This document shows positions 1-10,176 of a DNA stretch of 33,206 bases, piece by piece. Each line of letters starts with the position of its first letter. The first letter of the stretch is position 1. Below the pieces are notes generated by a model, which saw nothing but the letters and a program-made list of their open reading frames with translations, ran no database searches and was not told where the DNA came from. The stretch covers positions 1-33,206 of the forward strand of contig JANBPT010000505.1 of assembly GCA_027575765.1 (NCBI GenBank). The letters run 5' to 3'. The translations under genes and the position numbers were made by a program. Origin of the DNA: Tieghemiomyces parasiticus. Taxonomy: Eukaryota; Kickxellomycota; Dimargaritomycetes; Dimargaritales; Dimargaritaceae.

Positions 1-2166
1 CTCCCTCGCATCGTGATTGCTGGTAAGGTCCAGATCTTCTGTTTCGACAAGACCGGTACGCTGACCAAGGAAGGTCTAGAGTTTTACGGCGCCCAGGCGG
101 TAACCGCGGTCGAGAATGGTAGCATGAACCTGGGCCGTTCGACCGCCGCCGCCACTTACCCGCTCGAGGGCACGGATCAATCAGATGCCCAGACCGACTA
201 CCCGGCCGCCCCGGTGTTTACCGCCGCTGACATGTCCGAAGATACCGATCCCAGCCGCATTGTGCCGACCTTCGCTAAGCGCCACCCGACCTACCCGACC
301 ATCCCAGCCCTCATGCGCATGGGCATCGCCTCAGCCCACACTGTGACCGACGTGGAAGGCCAGCTTATCGGTAACCCGGTAGACATTGAAATGTTCCGGT
401 CGACCAAGTGGGTCATTTCCGCGCCCGAGTCGCCCGAGTATCTCGACACCCTGCGGCCCACTGAGGCCCCCATGGACTCGGCCCTGCATGTGGTTAAACG
501 GTTCGAGTTCATCCACGCCCGCATGTCCATGGCAGTGGCCGTGTTGGACAGCGCGACGGGTCACGTACATATCTTTGTCAAGGGATCGTTCGAGAAGCTG
601 AAGGAGCTGGCCCACCCGACGTCCATCCCGGCCGAATATGACGAGGTCACGAGCGGGCTGGCACAGGAGGGTTGCTACGTACTCAGTATGGCCCACCGCG
701 ACCTGGGTCCCGTGGACCTGGAATCCGTCCGCCGTGCCGACCGCGAGGACCTCGAACGTGGGGCCAACTTCATCGGTCTCATCCTTTTCAAGAACAACCT
801 CAAGCCGGATACCGCTGACGCCATCGCCGAGCTCAAGGACGGTAATACCCGGACGACCATGATCACTGGCGATACCGCCCTCACAGGTGTGTACATTGCC
901 CGCGCCTGCGGGATGTCCCCGGCGGGCGACCGCATTCTCCTGGCCGATGTGGATAAAGCCACCGGCCGCCTTACATGGGTGGATGTGGATACCAAAGATA
1001 CAGTAGACGTCAACACGGCGCTCACCAAGCAAACCCCGGACCGCGGCTGTGAATTGGCCGTGACGGGTAAGGCCTTCGGTCACCTGGTGGCCAACGAGAC
1101 CATCCGTGAGTATCTCCTCGACATCCGCATCTTCGCCCGTATGACCCCGCAGGACAAGATTGACTGCGTGCGCCTCCATATGGAACGTGGTATCACCGCC
1201 ATGTGCGGTGACGGTGGCAATGACTGTGGTGCCCTCCGCGCCGCCCACGTGGGGATCGCCCTTAGCGAGGCCGAAGCGTCCATCGTTTCCCCGTTCAGCA
1301 CCAGCGTGCGGTCCATCCAGTCTTGCGTCGAACTCATCCGCCAGGGTCGTGCGGCCATCGCCACGTCGCTGGCCGACTACAAATATCTCATCCTGTACGG
1401 CCAAATCATGGCTTGCCTGAAACTGGTCGGGTTCTACTTTTCAACCCAGATTTCGCAACCTCTATGGATCCTAATTGATGCGTTCATTACTGTCGGTCTG
1501 GCTGTCGCCGTCACCCTGTCCGGTCCAGCCACCCGTCTCTGCGCCTCGCGACCCACCGCCCGCCTTTTGGGCCCTCAGACCCTCGCATCGGCGATCGGCC
1601 AGATCGTGATCAACTGGCTGTTCGTCGTGGGTGGGTTCTTGATGCTCTTCAACCAGTCCTGGTTCCGCTGCCACGAGTTTGATTCTCGCCTGGTCGACCT
1701 GTCCAAGTGGTGGCTACTAGCCGATAACTACGAGAGTGAGACCTTGGCCTTCATGGTCCTATTCCAGTTCATCAACGCCGCTGCAGTGTTCAATTTTGGC
1801 CACCTGTTCCGGCAGTCCTGGTGGCGCAATTATACCTTGGTGGCTATCTGGGCTACCCTCCTAGGCATCGTGTCCTACGTCGAACTTGCCGACCCCAACT
1901 GGCTCGGTTGCACCTTCCGACTCAACTGCGGAACCCCTGACGCGTTGGTTAAGATTGGCTACGCCCGTCCGAGCTTCGAGGTCGAGGAGTACAATAACGA
2001 GCTTGGCCATAACGTACTTCCGCACCACTTCCGGTTCAAGCTGTGGGGATACTCCATCGCTAATATGGTCGCTGTCGCCATTTGGGAGTACTTTGTCGTG
2101 CTGGGCCCCGTTCGCAACTGGGCCAAGCAGAAGCACCCCCTTCCCCGGCTGCAGTGCAAGCAGTAA
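1..2166 (+). CDS. ypk9: P5B-type P-type ATPase (ATP13A2/Ypk9-like), 3' part, 5' end outside window
   Basis: The reading frame is open to the left edge, so the N-terminal half (A domain, M1-M4) is missing; the GTG at 13 is not a start. Numbering residues from that GTG, the phosphorylation motif DKTGTLT begins at D12, TGD is at 285-287, the hinge ARMTPQDK precedes residue 397, and GDGGND lies at 399-404. About six hydrophobic segments follow (near 457-475, 484-502, 527-546, 578-600, 607-625, 677-700), matching M5-M10. The context CFDKTGTLT, GDGxNDCGAL and SEAEAS is typical of P5B rather than P5A pumps. Known members sit in vacuolar or lysosomal membranes and move polyamines or heavy-metal cations with ATP. 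Oddities: the N-domain motif usually KG(S/A)PE reads KGSFE, TGDN reads TGDT, and GDGAND reads GDGGND. No intron is visible in this part. The substrate is inferred from family only. Confidence 0.9.
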   Translation, partial: LPRIVIAGKVQIFCFDKTGTLTKEGLEFYGAQAVTAVENGSMNLGRSTAAATYPLEGTDQSDAQTDYPAAPVFTAADMSEDTDPSRIVPTFAKRHPTYPTIPALMRMGIASAHTVTDVEGQLIGNPVDIEMFRSTKWVISAPESPEYLDTLRPTEAPMDSALHVVKRFEFIHARMSMAVAVLDSATGHVHIFVKGSFEKLKELAHPTSIPAEYDEVTSGLAQEGCYVLSMAHRDLGPVDLESVRRADREDLERGANFIGLILFKNNLKPDTADAIAELKDGNTRTTMITGDTALTGVYIARACGMSPAGDRILLADVDKATGRLTWVDVDTKDTVDVNTALTKQTPDRGCELAVTGKAFGHLVANETIREYLLDIRIFARMTPQDKIDCVRLHMERGITAMCGDGGNDCGALRAAHVGIALSEAEASIVSPFSTSVRSIQSCVELIRQGRAAIATSLADYKYLILYGQIMACLKLVGFYFSTQISQPLWILIDAFITVGLAVAVTLSGPATRLCASRPTARLLGPQTLASAIGQIVINWLFVVGGFLMLFNQSWFRCHEFDSRLVDLSKWWLLADNYESETLAFMVLFQFINAAAVFNFGHLFRQSWWRNYTLVAIWATLLGIVSYVELADPNWLGCTFRLNCGTPDALVKIGYARPSFEVEEYNNELGHNVLPHHFRFKLWGYSIANMVAVAIWEYFVVLGPVRNWAKQKHPLPRLQCKQ

Positions 2167-5100
2167 ACGAACAGACAAAAATTAATGCGAGCGTGTGCAC
2201 ATTTTCTTACATCCATCCGATTGATATTATTATTTCATGTACTTCGGCTCTTATTCTTTCCACCCGCATACTCTAGATTATCTCGACGTCTATGAATTTA
2301 ACGATTATGGTACTACTGTCTAAGCCAATATAAATGGTAATGCGTATTGACTGGGATTAGAGTCAGGTTCATATTTCTTCACTTGACATACTAATCGATT
2401 TGAAATTAAACCCCATCGACCGTCAAGGTGGGAAGGTGATAGCACTTGCATACCCATGTCTGATTTCGGAAAGAGGTGAGCCTAGGAGCCCGGGGGCATT
2501 GGAAAACAGAGTACAATTTTCACAATGCACCATCGTCGCCGCTCTACCCTTTCACCCGGTGAGTTACACTCTCTTGTGAAAATGCCGCTCCTCCCTCTTA
2601 GTTTTGTTTTTTCACTCGCGCTCTGCCAAGCCTATTTAAAATGATAGCCGTTCCTTATCCTTTATCAACCAGCTTTGACATGAGAATATGTAGGTTGAAC
2701 CTGTGAAGCCTGGCTTAATAGGTTAGGGAAGGGAGTCCGACCTTCCTCTCTTTCTCCTACGTTACCGTCTAGTGTTCAAAGCTTATGGTAACGGTGGTGT
2801 CCGCAAAGGAGGGTATGCGAATCATGAGGTAAGGGTGGAGCAGTGGGGTTATTCTTGGTAAAAGGAAGTGAAGGGGCCACTCTGAGAGGCGGCGAACACT
2901 ACGCGCTGTTAAGCAATCCAAAGGCTAAAATCGCAAAAACGGAGAGCGAGTTCGTCGAGGCGGACTAGGTGGTTCATATAGCAAGTTCGGGCTGCTAGGG
3001 TTCATGGCTTCGGAATTAGTTCTGGGAAGCCAAAGGTTTCGTGAGTGTATGTAGATAGTGTGAGTTGGTTAGAAGTTGCATAAAAGACTCCGGCGGTACG
3101 GGCAGGTCGGTTGCAGGGTGGCGTACTGGTGTCGGAGATACTTTAGGCGGTGTAGGCATGCGTTGGCTTTAGTATGGTTTATATTCACCACAGCAACTCT
3201 ATCATTTACGAGTTCATCCACCACCTCCGACCTTCTCTCTTCCGGATCCCCCCCCTACAGACTAGTACAGCTCTATCCCATCCCATTGGTTGACACTCCG
3301 CATTACAATTGCGACCTATTAGTTCCCTTGCCTGGTTTACTTGGCCATAATCGGTAAGATTTGCCATGTTACTAAACAATAATCTAGGTATCATGGGGCT
3401 CGGGTTTTTAACTGGGCCTAAAATCTGGTCACTCCTGATACCGCAATGAACTATCAATGTCAAGCGTACATCAGCCTAATTAAATGCAATAGATTTCTAT
3501 AACCTCGCTGCGGCTGTTGATGGTATAAATCTTCTGCTGACGTTTTTTTTTGGGGGAGGGTGACAGTAATCACCATCATCAACACATATATATATAATCT
3601 ATTTGCCTTAGACCTGATCAGAGTTTCCCAAAACTTTTACACCGAAGCCAGCTGGCATCAGCGCGTTGCATGCCTAACTGAGGATGCGCCTAATATGTAA
3701 TAAACTGATGAGCATAGTGCGTAGCTGGAGATTCGACCCGTCCCCAGAGGTCGAGGCTAGGGTGGAGGTTTTTTTTTTACATATTCTTGGCCGCAGTTAC
3801 GGTGATGAAGGGGGGGGGGTACAAACTTATTGCGAGCCTTGCCCTACTGTACAGTGAGAGTTACATGTTCAAGGTACTTTGATGGACTGGCCGTCGTTGC
3901 TGCCCTGCTGACCCCGTTCAGACTGAGTTACATCATGAAGTGCCATGTAACGGACAGAGAATCAGACCACCATGGTACATGGTCCCACTGATCTGCGCCT
4001 GGAACGGGGCTGTGCTATTATTTACTGCGCGGTTTCCGCCAATCATCACCAACTACAAGGTATTCTGCGAGAGCTTACCCTTGGTCATGGACATTATTAG
4101 AATTATGGGGAAACGATTCGTCATCCGCCTCTTGGCCTACTCACACAACCTAGAATAGATCCTGGGACTCATGCTGGGACTTTTTACGAACATGCTCATG
4201 GCACCAATCGACCTCATCAGTTTGCACAAGTTTTGCTTATTACTTTTCGTAAGCGGCCCTTAACTGTTTCGCTAATCAGTTTTACGGTCAGTAACACCCC
4301 TGAGATGTAATGGCCGGGTTACATACCGATACTACTAAAATGAATATCACAATGAAAATTACCGGTGTGCGCCCATAGCGGCCAAATTGAGCTAGAGCGC
4401 TACCACACACTACAGACTACCCGTAACTTGTAGTCACTGGTCTTACCATTTTGCAAAGTTGATCCGTAAGGCAAGCAAGGGGGGAGATAGCGGAAGACGG
4501 TTAAAGTAAACAGACTCAACCCACCCGACTAGTGTCGATCTCGTGTTCCAAACAAACGCGGGTATTGAGGGTGGGGAGGTATGATCTTATCGGGACGAGA
4601 TGCATTAAAATAGTGGCCTGATTTATGATCCCAGTGAAAACCATTAGTAACTCGGGCATTAAGAGAAAGTAGGGTAATCCATGTACTTATGCATATCGCA
4701 GCAGCCACATTACTGATAAACGATATCCGCAAGGGCCAAAGAATAAGTCAGTACACACAGGCATATTAAGGACTTAGGACCTATCAGTACTCTGATGGTC
4801 ACCATTAGGACGGTGGCCGCCCGTAAAGGTTCAGAGGGCAGGTTGGGCCTTCAACACCATCTAACGGTTGGCTCTCGTGTAAGGTCCGGCACTCGTCATT
4901 AAATTCGGGACAGTGAAATTTGTGGGGGGGGGGCGGGTGCGCATGAAACGTCGTGAGTGGGGACGAGTGGCGTTGGCAGCCACTGACTGGCCGGCTGCCC
5001 TAATGAGGTACCCCATTGACAAAACCAATCGAATCGGATGAGGGGGCCGAGGGTGGGCAGTTTGGACTACATAGATAGCGGGACTGACGTGCCGACTAGC

Positions 5101-5770
5101 TTGTGAATCTTTGGCCAGTACAGTATAGCAAGGTAAGGTGACCTATGGCTCCAACCCCATGGACCAATAGCAAAAGCCAACAAACGAAGGCCTCTCAAAA
5201 GAAAACCCCGCCGATTCGGAATAAGCGATAAGGCTCAAGCAAGCGCCAAGTCTTTCGAACGGTTCTTGCCCCAACCTTCAAATGCCACACTGTACCCTAG
5301 GAAGGAGCGTATGGGCGAGGATGTCGGAGTACAATAAGCCGCGGCTACAAGGGGTTAGGAATTCAATCTAGGCGCAGGGCCTCATCAATGTATAGGCACC
5401 CTCAAGGAGCCCGTTCGGTGGCCCTTGCAGAAGGTTTGGATCCAATCGGCGCCGGGGAAAAGGCAGGGCGGCGGAATGAAAATGCGCTCAGCCGGTTGCG
5501 GTTTCAGTCGGGTATCCTACAAGAAAGGTTTCAGAGTATACTTGCCCCCCTCCCGCCCAGGAGAGAAGTGGCGTGGAATAGGGCGGGTGGGAGAAGTGAG
5601 GGAGGGGGGCAAGTAGGTATGCGTGTGTAAAAAAATTAAGTGTGCCGGAGGTAAGAGGTGGGAAAGTCCCCCCCAAGGCTGATAAAGAAGTGTCAGCGTA
5701 GTATGACTGGTCCGTCGTGCAGGTTCTAGCCCGCTACACTCGAGGAAGCCAAGGGGTGCGGTGGGGAGCC
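2167..5770. other. Long intergenic stretch without a recognisable gene
   Basis: I see no ORF with convincing coding character and no tRNA, 5S or U6 pattern. The longest frames are under about 95 codons and look random. It holds mononucleotide runs (T9 near 3543, T9 near 3770, G10 at 3810-3819, G10 at 4924-4933) and a short TA repeat at about 3587-3597. An undetected structured RNA cannot be excluded by eye. Confidence 0.6.
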
Positions 5771-5774
5771 GCCG

Positions 5775-5780
5775 TATATA
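5775..5780 (+). promoter_or_regulatory. TATA-like element upstream of INO1
   Basis: TATATA followed by G occurs about 475 nt before the INO1 ATG. The interval from here to the ATG contains no ATG on the sense strand and becomes increasingly C/T-rich towards the start codon, which fits a long transcribed leader. No CATGTG-type inositol-responsive element was noticed nearby. The assignment is tentative. Confidence 0.3.
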
Positions 5781-6251
5781 GTCTGGCAGTTTGCCCGCTC
5801 GCTACGCTTAGCTCTCCACTCCTTGACATCCACTGCTCTACTGCATATCTCTCGTGCAAACACCCCCCGTGCCCTTTCCAGGAAACTACTGCTTACCTTT
5901 CGGTGAACCACCTCAGCTCTCCTCACCGTAACCACGCGAAGCTCCCCGCCCTGCCATCTGATCCTGCCTTGTATCGATCTCTCGCCATCCGCGCCGATCT
6001 CTCCCCCCCCACCCACCCACGCGACGCCCTCAAGCCACCCGTTTGGCTGATCGCCGCCGCCCTCGCCCGTTGGCCAGTCGTCAAGACGTTCGCCAATCTC
6101 CTCGGCTCTGTCCATAACCCGCACCGGGGCTTCAGACGAACCGCCTCCAAGCCTCGTAAGAGCAGCTGAGTCCGGTTCTGCCACTCTCCGGCTGCCTGTT
6201 ATCGACCCAACTCTCCCCTCCCTCTTCCCTTTCTTTCCACCTCCGCACACC
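5781..6251 (+). promoter_or_regulatory. Pyrimidine-rich, ATG-free presumed INO1 5' leader
   Basis: No ATG appears on the plus strand in about 470 nt, where about seven would be expected by chance. The last 80 nt are dominated by CT and CCCTC tracts. This is what a scanning-compatible 5' untranslated region would look like. The frame open at 5717-6169 starts with GTG and has no ATG, so it is not taken as a gene. Confidence 0.45.
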
Positions 6252-7910
6252 ATGGTGGTCAAACGCAACGCTTCCCCCGACCAGGGCACCGACCTGGCCT
6301 ACCGCGTCAACTCACCCAATGTACGCTACCACCCCGACCACATCGAGGCTGACTACCGCTACCAGAACACTAAGGTCAGCCAGGACGCCAGCGGCCGTAT
6401 GATCGCCGAGCCCACCGAGACCCACTACCAGTTCAAGACCGAATCCCTCCTCCCTCGCGTCGGTATCATGCTGGTGGGCTGGGGCGGCAACAACGGTTCC
6501 ACTGTTACGGCCAGCGTGCTGGCCAACCGCCTGGGTATCTCGTGGCACACGAAGGAGGGCCTACAGCGTCCCAACTACTTTGGCTCGGTGGTGCTCAGCT
6601 CGACTGTCAAGCTGGGTGTCCGCGCCGATACCGGTGCCGACGTGTTTGTACCCTTCCACGACGTCCTTCCCATGGTCCACCCGAACGACCTGGTGATCGG
6701 TGGCTGGGACATCAACCGTGCCAATCTGGCCGACGCCATGGCCCGCAGCAAGGTCCTCGAGTACGACCTGCAGCGTCAGCTCCGCCCGCATCTCGAAGGG
6801 CTAGTGCCCCTGCCCTCTGTCTACTACCCGGACTACATCGCGGCCAACCAGAGCGACCGCGCCGACAACATTCTGCCCGGTTCCGACAAGCAGGCCCACC
6901 TGGACCAGCTACGCCGCGATATTCGCGAGTTCCGCCAGACCAACGCCCTGGACAAGGTCATCGTGCTCTGGACCGCCAACACCGAGCGCTTCTCGTCCCT
7001 GGAGGCCGGCGTTAACGACACCGCCGAGAACCTGCTGCACGCCATCCGCACCTCGCACAGCGAGGTTGCCCCCTCGACTCTGTTTGCCGTCGCCTCTGTC
7101 CTGGAGGGAGCCCCGTTTATCAACGGGTCCCCGCAGAACACCTTCGTTCCCGGTATGCTGGAACTTGCCGAACAGCACCGTGTCTATGTTGGCGGTGACG
7201 ACTTCAAGAGTGGCCAAACCAAGATGAAGTCAGTATTGACTGACTTTTTGGTCAATGCTGGTATCCGCCCCCTGGCCATCACCAGCTACAACCACCTGGG
7301 CAACAACGATGGCTTCAACCTGTCCGCACCCCAGCAGTTCCGCTCCAAGGAAATCTCCAAGAGCAACGTGGTGGACGACATGGTGGCCGCCAACCACTTG
7401 CTGTACCCTCGTCGCCCCACCAACGCGCCTAACGGCACCAAGGCTACAGCCGAACCGGCCACTGAGCTCGACGGCCCCGATCACGTGGTAGTTATCAAGT
7501 ACGTACCCGCCGTCGGTGACTCCAAGCGCGCCCTGGACGAGTACTACAGCGAGATTTTCATGGGTGGCCGTAACACCATCTCGCTCTACAACACATGCGA
7601 GGACTCCCTTCTGGCCTCGCCGCTGATCCTGGATCTGGTCATCCTGACCGAACTCATGACCCGCATCTCGTACCGTGTCCTCCCCACCACTGCCGGCTCG
7701 TCGCTGCCGTCTGAGGTCCCGGAGTACGCCCCATTCCACTCGGTACTGTCCATCCTGTCCTACATGCTCAAGGCCCCCGTTGTCCCGCCCAACACTCCCG
7801 TGGTTAACGCTCTGTCCAAGCAGCGTTCCGCCATGGAGAACATTTTCCGCGCCTGCGTCGGTCTTCCCCCGCAAAATGACATGCAGCTGGAGCACAAGGC
7901 CTTCCACTAA
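6252..7910 (+). CDS. INO1: Inositol-3-phosphate synthase
   Basis: A 552-residue intronless protein, close to the usual fungal length of about 530. It converts glucose 6-phosphate to 1L-myo-inositol 3-phosphate using NAD as an internal redox cofactor. This is the committed cytosolic step to inositol and phosphatidylinositol. The NAD-binding loop [11 protein letters not shown] lies at 74-84. Other family hallmarks are [54 protein letters not shown] (345-354) and [15 protein letters not shown]. The C-terminal LNKQR-like block reads [10 protein letters not shown]. The start ATG sits in an excellent context (cacaccATGG). Alignment with the yeast enzyme runs end to end, so neither an intron nor a truncation is suspected. 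Compared with yeast there is a short insertion near residue 400 (Asn/Pro/Thr/Ala-rich). Confidence 0.97.
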   Translation: MVVKRNASPDQGTDLAYRVNSPNVRYHPDHIEADYRYQNTKVSQDASGRMIAEPTETHYQFKTESLLPRVGIMLVGWGGNNGSTVTASVLANRLGISWHTKEGLQRPNYFGSVVLSSTVKLGVRADTGADVFVPFHDVLPMVHPNDLVIGGWDINRANLADAMARSKVLEYDLQRQLRPHLEGLVPLPSVYYPDYIAANQSDRADNILPGSDKQAHLDQLRRDIREFRQTNALDKVIVLWTANTERFSSLEAGVNDTAENLLHAIRTSHSEVAPSTLFAVASVLEGAPFINGSPQNTFVPGMLELAEQHRVYVGGDDFKSGQTKMKSVLTDFLVNAGIRPLAITSYNHLGNNDGFNLSAPQQFRSKEISKSNVVDDMVAANHLLYPRRPTNAPNGTKATAEPATELDGPDHVVVIKYVPAVGDSKRALDEYYSEIFMGGRNTISLYNTCEDSLLASPLILDLVILTELMTRISYRVLPTTAGSSLPSEVPEYAPFHSVLSILSYMLKAPVVPPNTPVVNALSKQRSAMENIFRACVGLPPQNDMQLEHKAFH

Positions 7911-9913
7911 ACCATCCCGGTTTCCAACTCACTTATTCTATATTTCACCATACCCGTATTCTTAGCTTTTTCCTGTTCGCGCTGGCCATTTTCTCAACTT
8001 TTCACCTTGTCCGCTTCGTGGCGGGCGGCTTGAGCTAATACCTGGAACTTGGTGGTGGTGGTTTTTTTTTTGGGAAGGAGAAGTGTAAAGTTACAAGGCA
8101 GCTTTACCAGCGTACTTCATTCGCTCTCTCTCTCTCTCTCTTTTTTTTTCTTCCATCTACCCTTCCTCATCTCTCCAACCTCCCGCTGACACTTTTTGTC
8201 TGCCCTATGGGTGTTTCCATTCGTAGTTAACCAACCATGTAGGCGATTCTAACTATTAAATCCACATCAAAACACTACTGGACAAGACCATCAATTCTTT
8301 AGCATAGACTATTATCTAGGTGGATAATGTGCGTTTTGCAAGCCAGAAGTCCCTCCTCATCAGATCCATGGGACTGGGGATGTAAAATGTTGCCCTGGTT
8401 GCAGCGAGATCGATTCGACGAATTTGATCCCAAACCTCTGTTTTCGATTAGAAGAAGAATGAGCATAATGTGCAAGCTGCTGGTAGTATCACATTGAATT
8501 ATTATACACCACGGTTGAGCCCAAAAACATAGTTGGTCGCCAAGGATCATTCCTCCGGACCCACAAACTTTTAAGGTTCCTTACACTCCCCAAACACACC
8601 TTGCCGGCCTTTTACCTATTGCTCTCCTGCGACTCCTTGATGCACCGCCCATTATCGCGGTGCCATGGTTCATCTTAACCTTTTGTTTCATGACTTAAGA
8701 GTGCTGACAGTACGCCTTGGCATCCCTGGGGCCAAAACAGGTTATGGGCAGCCTAGCCCACAGGTATTTAGGGTCCAACAAGCATAACCTCAGAATAATC
8801 ATACTAGAACAACAACCAATCAAAGTGCCAGCCGATGATTCAACCCTACCCTTGTTGAGGGCACCAATTCCTTTGGTCCTTCCGTGTCGCTGCCCGACAA
8901 CTTCCAGGTGTGATTCTGATTATTATGTACTGTGGCTTGCTAGCTGTCCCTGGGGGTACACTTGCCGATCATGCCATAAACCGGAAATCTTTAGGAGCCG
9001 AAACCTAGCACTGACGTCACGATTTATAGAGCTACCTGCTAATCAGATGCAGACGACAAAACACACTCGGTTGGCTTATCGTAATTCACCTAAGGAAAAG
9101 TGGCACGCAATCGGGCCACACACCCTACCCGCACAGTGAAAAGGAACAGAGTGAACGATGAATTGTAGGGGGAAAAAAAGGACTATCTAGTGATTATCAA
9201 AACCAAGAGTTAAAACTGCGAGAATAACCTATATCGGAGGATAATGGAAATAAGATAACGTCTCAGCCCTGAGTTTGCTATTAATACTCGGTGGTGTGTA
9301 CCAGCTCTCCCCCACGGACATAGGTCTCTGGCCTTAGGCTATTCTCTGCCAGCATACAGAATCGTAGTCTTCAGTAAATGACTAATGGTCCTAACCAATA
9401 TGTTCTACTATATCCCTTAATTTATGGCAAGGAAAACTATTGTGGTGCACGACCTGAGTACAGATAAAATGTGAAGATAATTAGAATGGCCGATTGAAAA
9501 TCTCTTGAAATCCCCTAGCCCAATGATAAGATGGAATACGCCAAAAATTTTGCGCATTCGCGAAATAGACAACCTCAAGAATGTAAACGCCCGAGGAGGA
9601 CGCAACTGTAACTGCTCGATACGAAAACAGCAGTAAATAAATAGCCTCAAGTAATGGTGGCAATAAGAGGCTTAAGAGTATGAAGTGATATTGGGCCCTA
9701 GGAGGCCAACTTTAGGTAAAGAAAGTAGAGTGTATAAGCACAATGCATACTGCGACCTGCATGAAATCCGGCAAATTTGCTGTCGACTCAATTAAGGTTG
9801 GGACCATCTACAGAGATATGTAAAAAGGAGGGAAACTGCTTTGGATCGTCGCCATTAATGACTAAATTATACATAGGTAGAAAGTGTACGTTATTACTAG
9901 ATTTTCGTGAGCG
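7911..9913. other. Intergenic stretch downstream of INO1, no recognisable gene
   Basis: The first part is presumably the INO1 3' untranslated region. It carries a T run near 8060 and a CT microsatellite with T run at 8124-8149. The longest frame (about 131 codons from the ATG at 8744) shows no family pattern and is near what chance predicts. From about 9160 the sequence is AT-richer. I see nothing else. Confidence 0.55.
8124..8149 (+). repeat. CT dinucleotide repeat followed by T run
   Basis: About eight CT units at 8124-8140 run straight into a T tract ending at 8149. It lies some 215 nt past the INO1 stop, so it may be in the 3' untranslated region or just beyond. Confidence 0.85.
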
Positions 9914-9985
9914 TCTTCGGTAGTATAGTGGTAAGTATCCCTGCCTGTCACGCAGGAGACCGGGGTTCAATTCCCCGCCGGAGAG
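9914..9985 (+). tRNA. tRNA-Asp (anticodon GTC)
   Basis: A 72-nt cloverleaf. The acceptor stem TCTTCGG (9914-9920) pairs with CCGGAGA (9978-9984), with one T-G wobble, and the discriminator is G at 9985. The anticodon stem CCTGC/GCAGG (9940-9944 and 9952-9956) encloses loop CTGTCAC with GTC at 9947-9949. The T arm is CGGGG-TTCAATT-CCCCG. No intron is present. It decodes GAC and GAT. A T7 run at 9991-9997, six bases downstream, fits a Pol III terminator. Confidence 0.97.
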
Positions 9986-9990
9986 ATCAC

Positions 9991-9997
9991 TTTTTTT
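9991..9997 (+). terminator. Pol III oligo-T terminator of tRNA-Asp
   Basis: Seven T residues begin six bases after the tRNA 3' end, the normal arrangement for RNA polymerase III termination. A second T11 run at 10038-10048 could act as a back-up. Confidence 0.8.
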
Positions 9998-10176
9998 ATT
10001 CGATCAGGCGTCAGTACTAAGTACCGTCATGGTTACCTTTTTTTTTTTCCGTGAGCGATTTGATTCAGAGGCATGAGCATTGTGCCAACGACTAACCCGG
10101 GTTCGCTTGCCCTTCGGTTTTTGTGGTGGGATTTCCTACCCAATGCAACTCCCTACTTGTGATTTTACCGTTCGCC

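Noticed and set aside
331..1404. 357-codon minus-strand frame within the P5B ATPase
   Set aside because: Antisense shadow of a clear P-type ATPase; His/Gly/Val composition typical of such shadows.
3727..3745. TTCGACC word resembling a tRNA T-loop
   Set aside because: The flanks do not pair as a T stem and no A box or anticodon arm is present.
5659..5672. GGAAAGTCC word resembling RNase P RNA conserved region I
   Set aside because: No matching downstream conserved regions were found; a covariance-model search would be needed to revive it.
5726..6289. 187-codon minus-strand frame upstream of INO1
   Set aside because: It overlaps the INO1 start and lies in C/T-rich leader sequence; Gly/Arg/Glu composition follows from the pyrimidine bias.
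7230..7907. 225-codon minus-strand frame within INO1
   Set aside because: Antisense shadow of conserved INO1 coding sequence.
8600..8612. U5 snRNA loop-like word (GCCTTTTACC)
   Set aside because: It does not match the full loop and no flanking stem or Sm site was visible.
8744..9139. 131-codon plus-strand ORF downstream of INO1
   Set aside because: No recognisable motif; an ORF of this size is close to what chance gives over the intergenic total.
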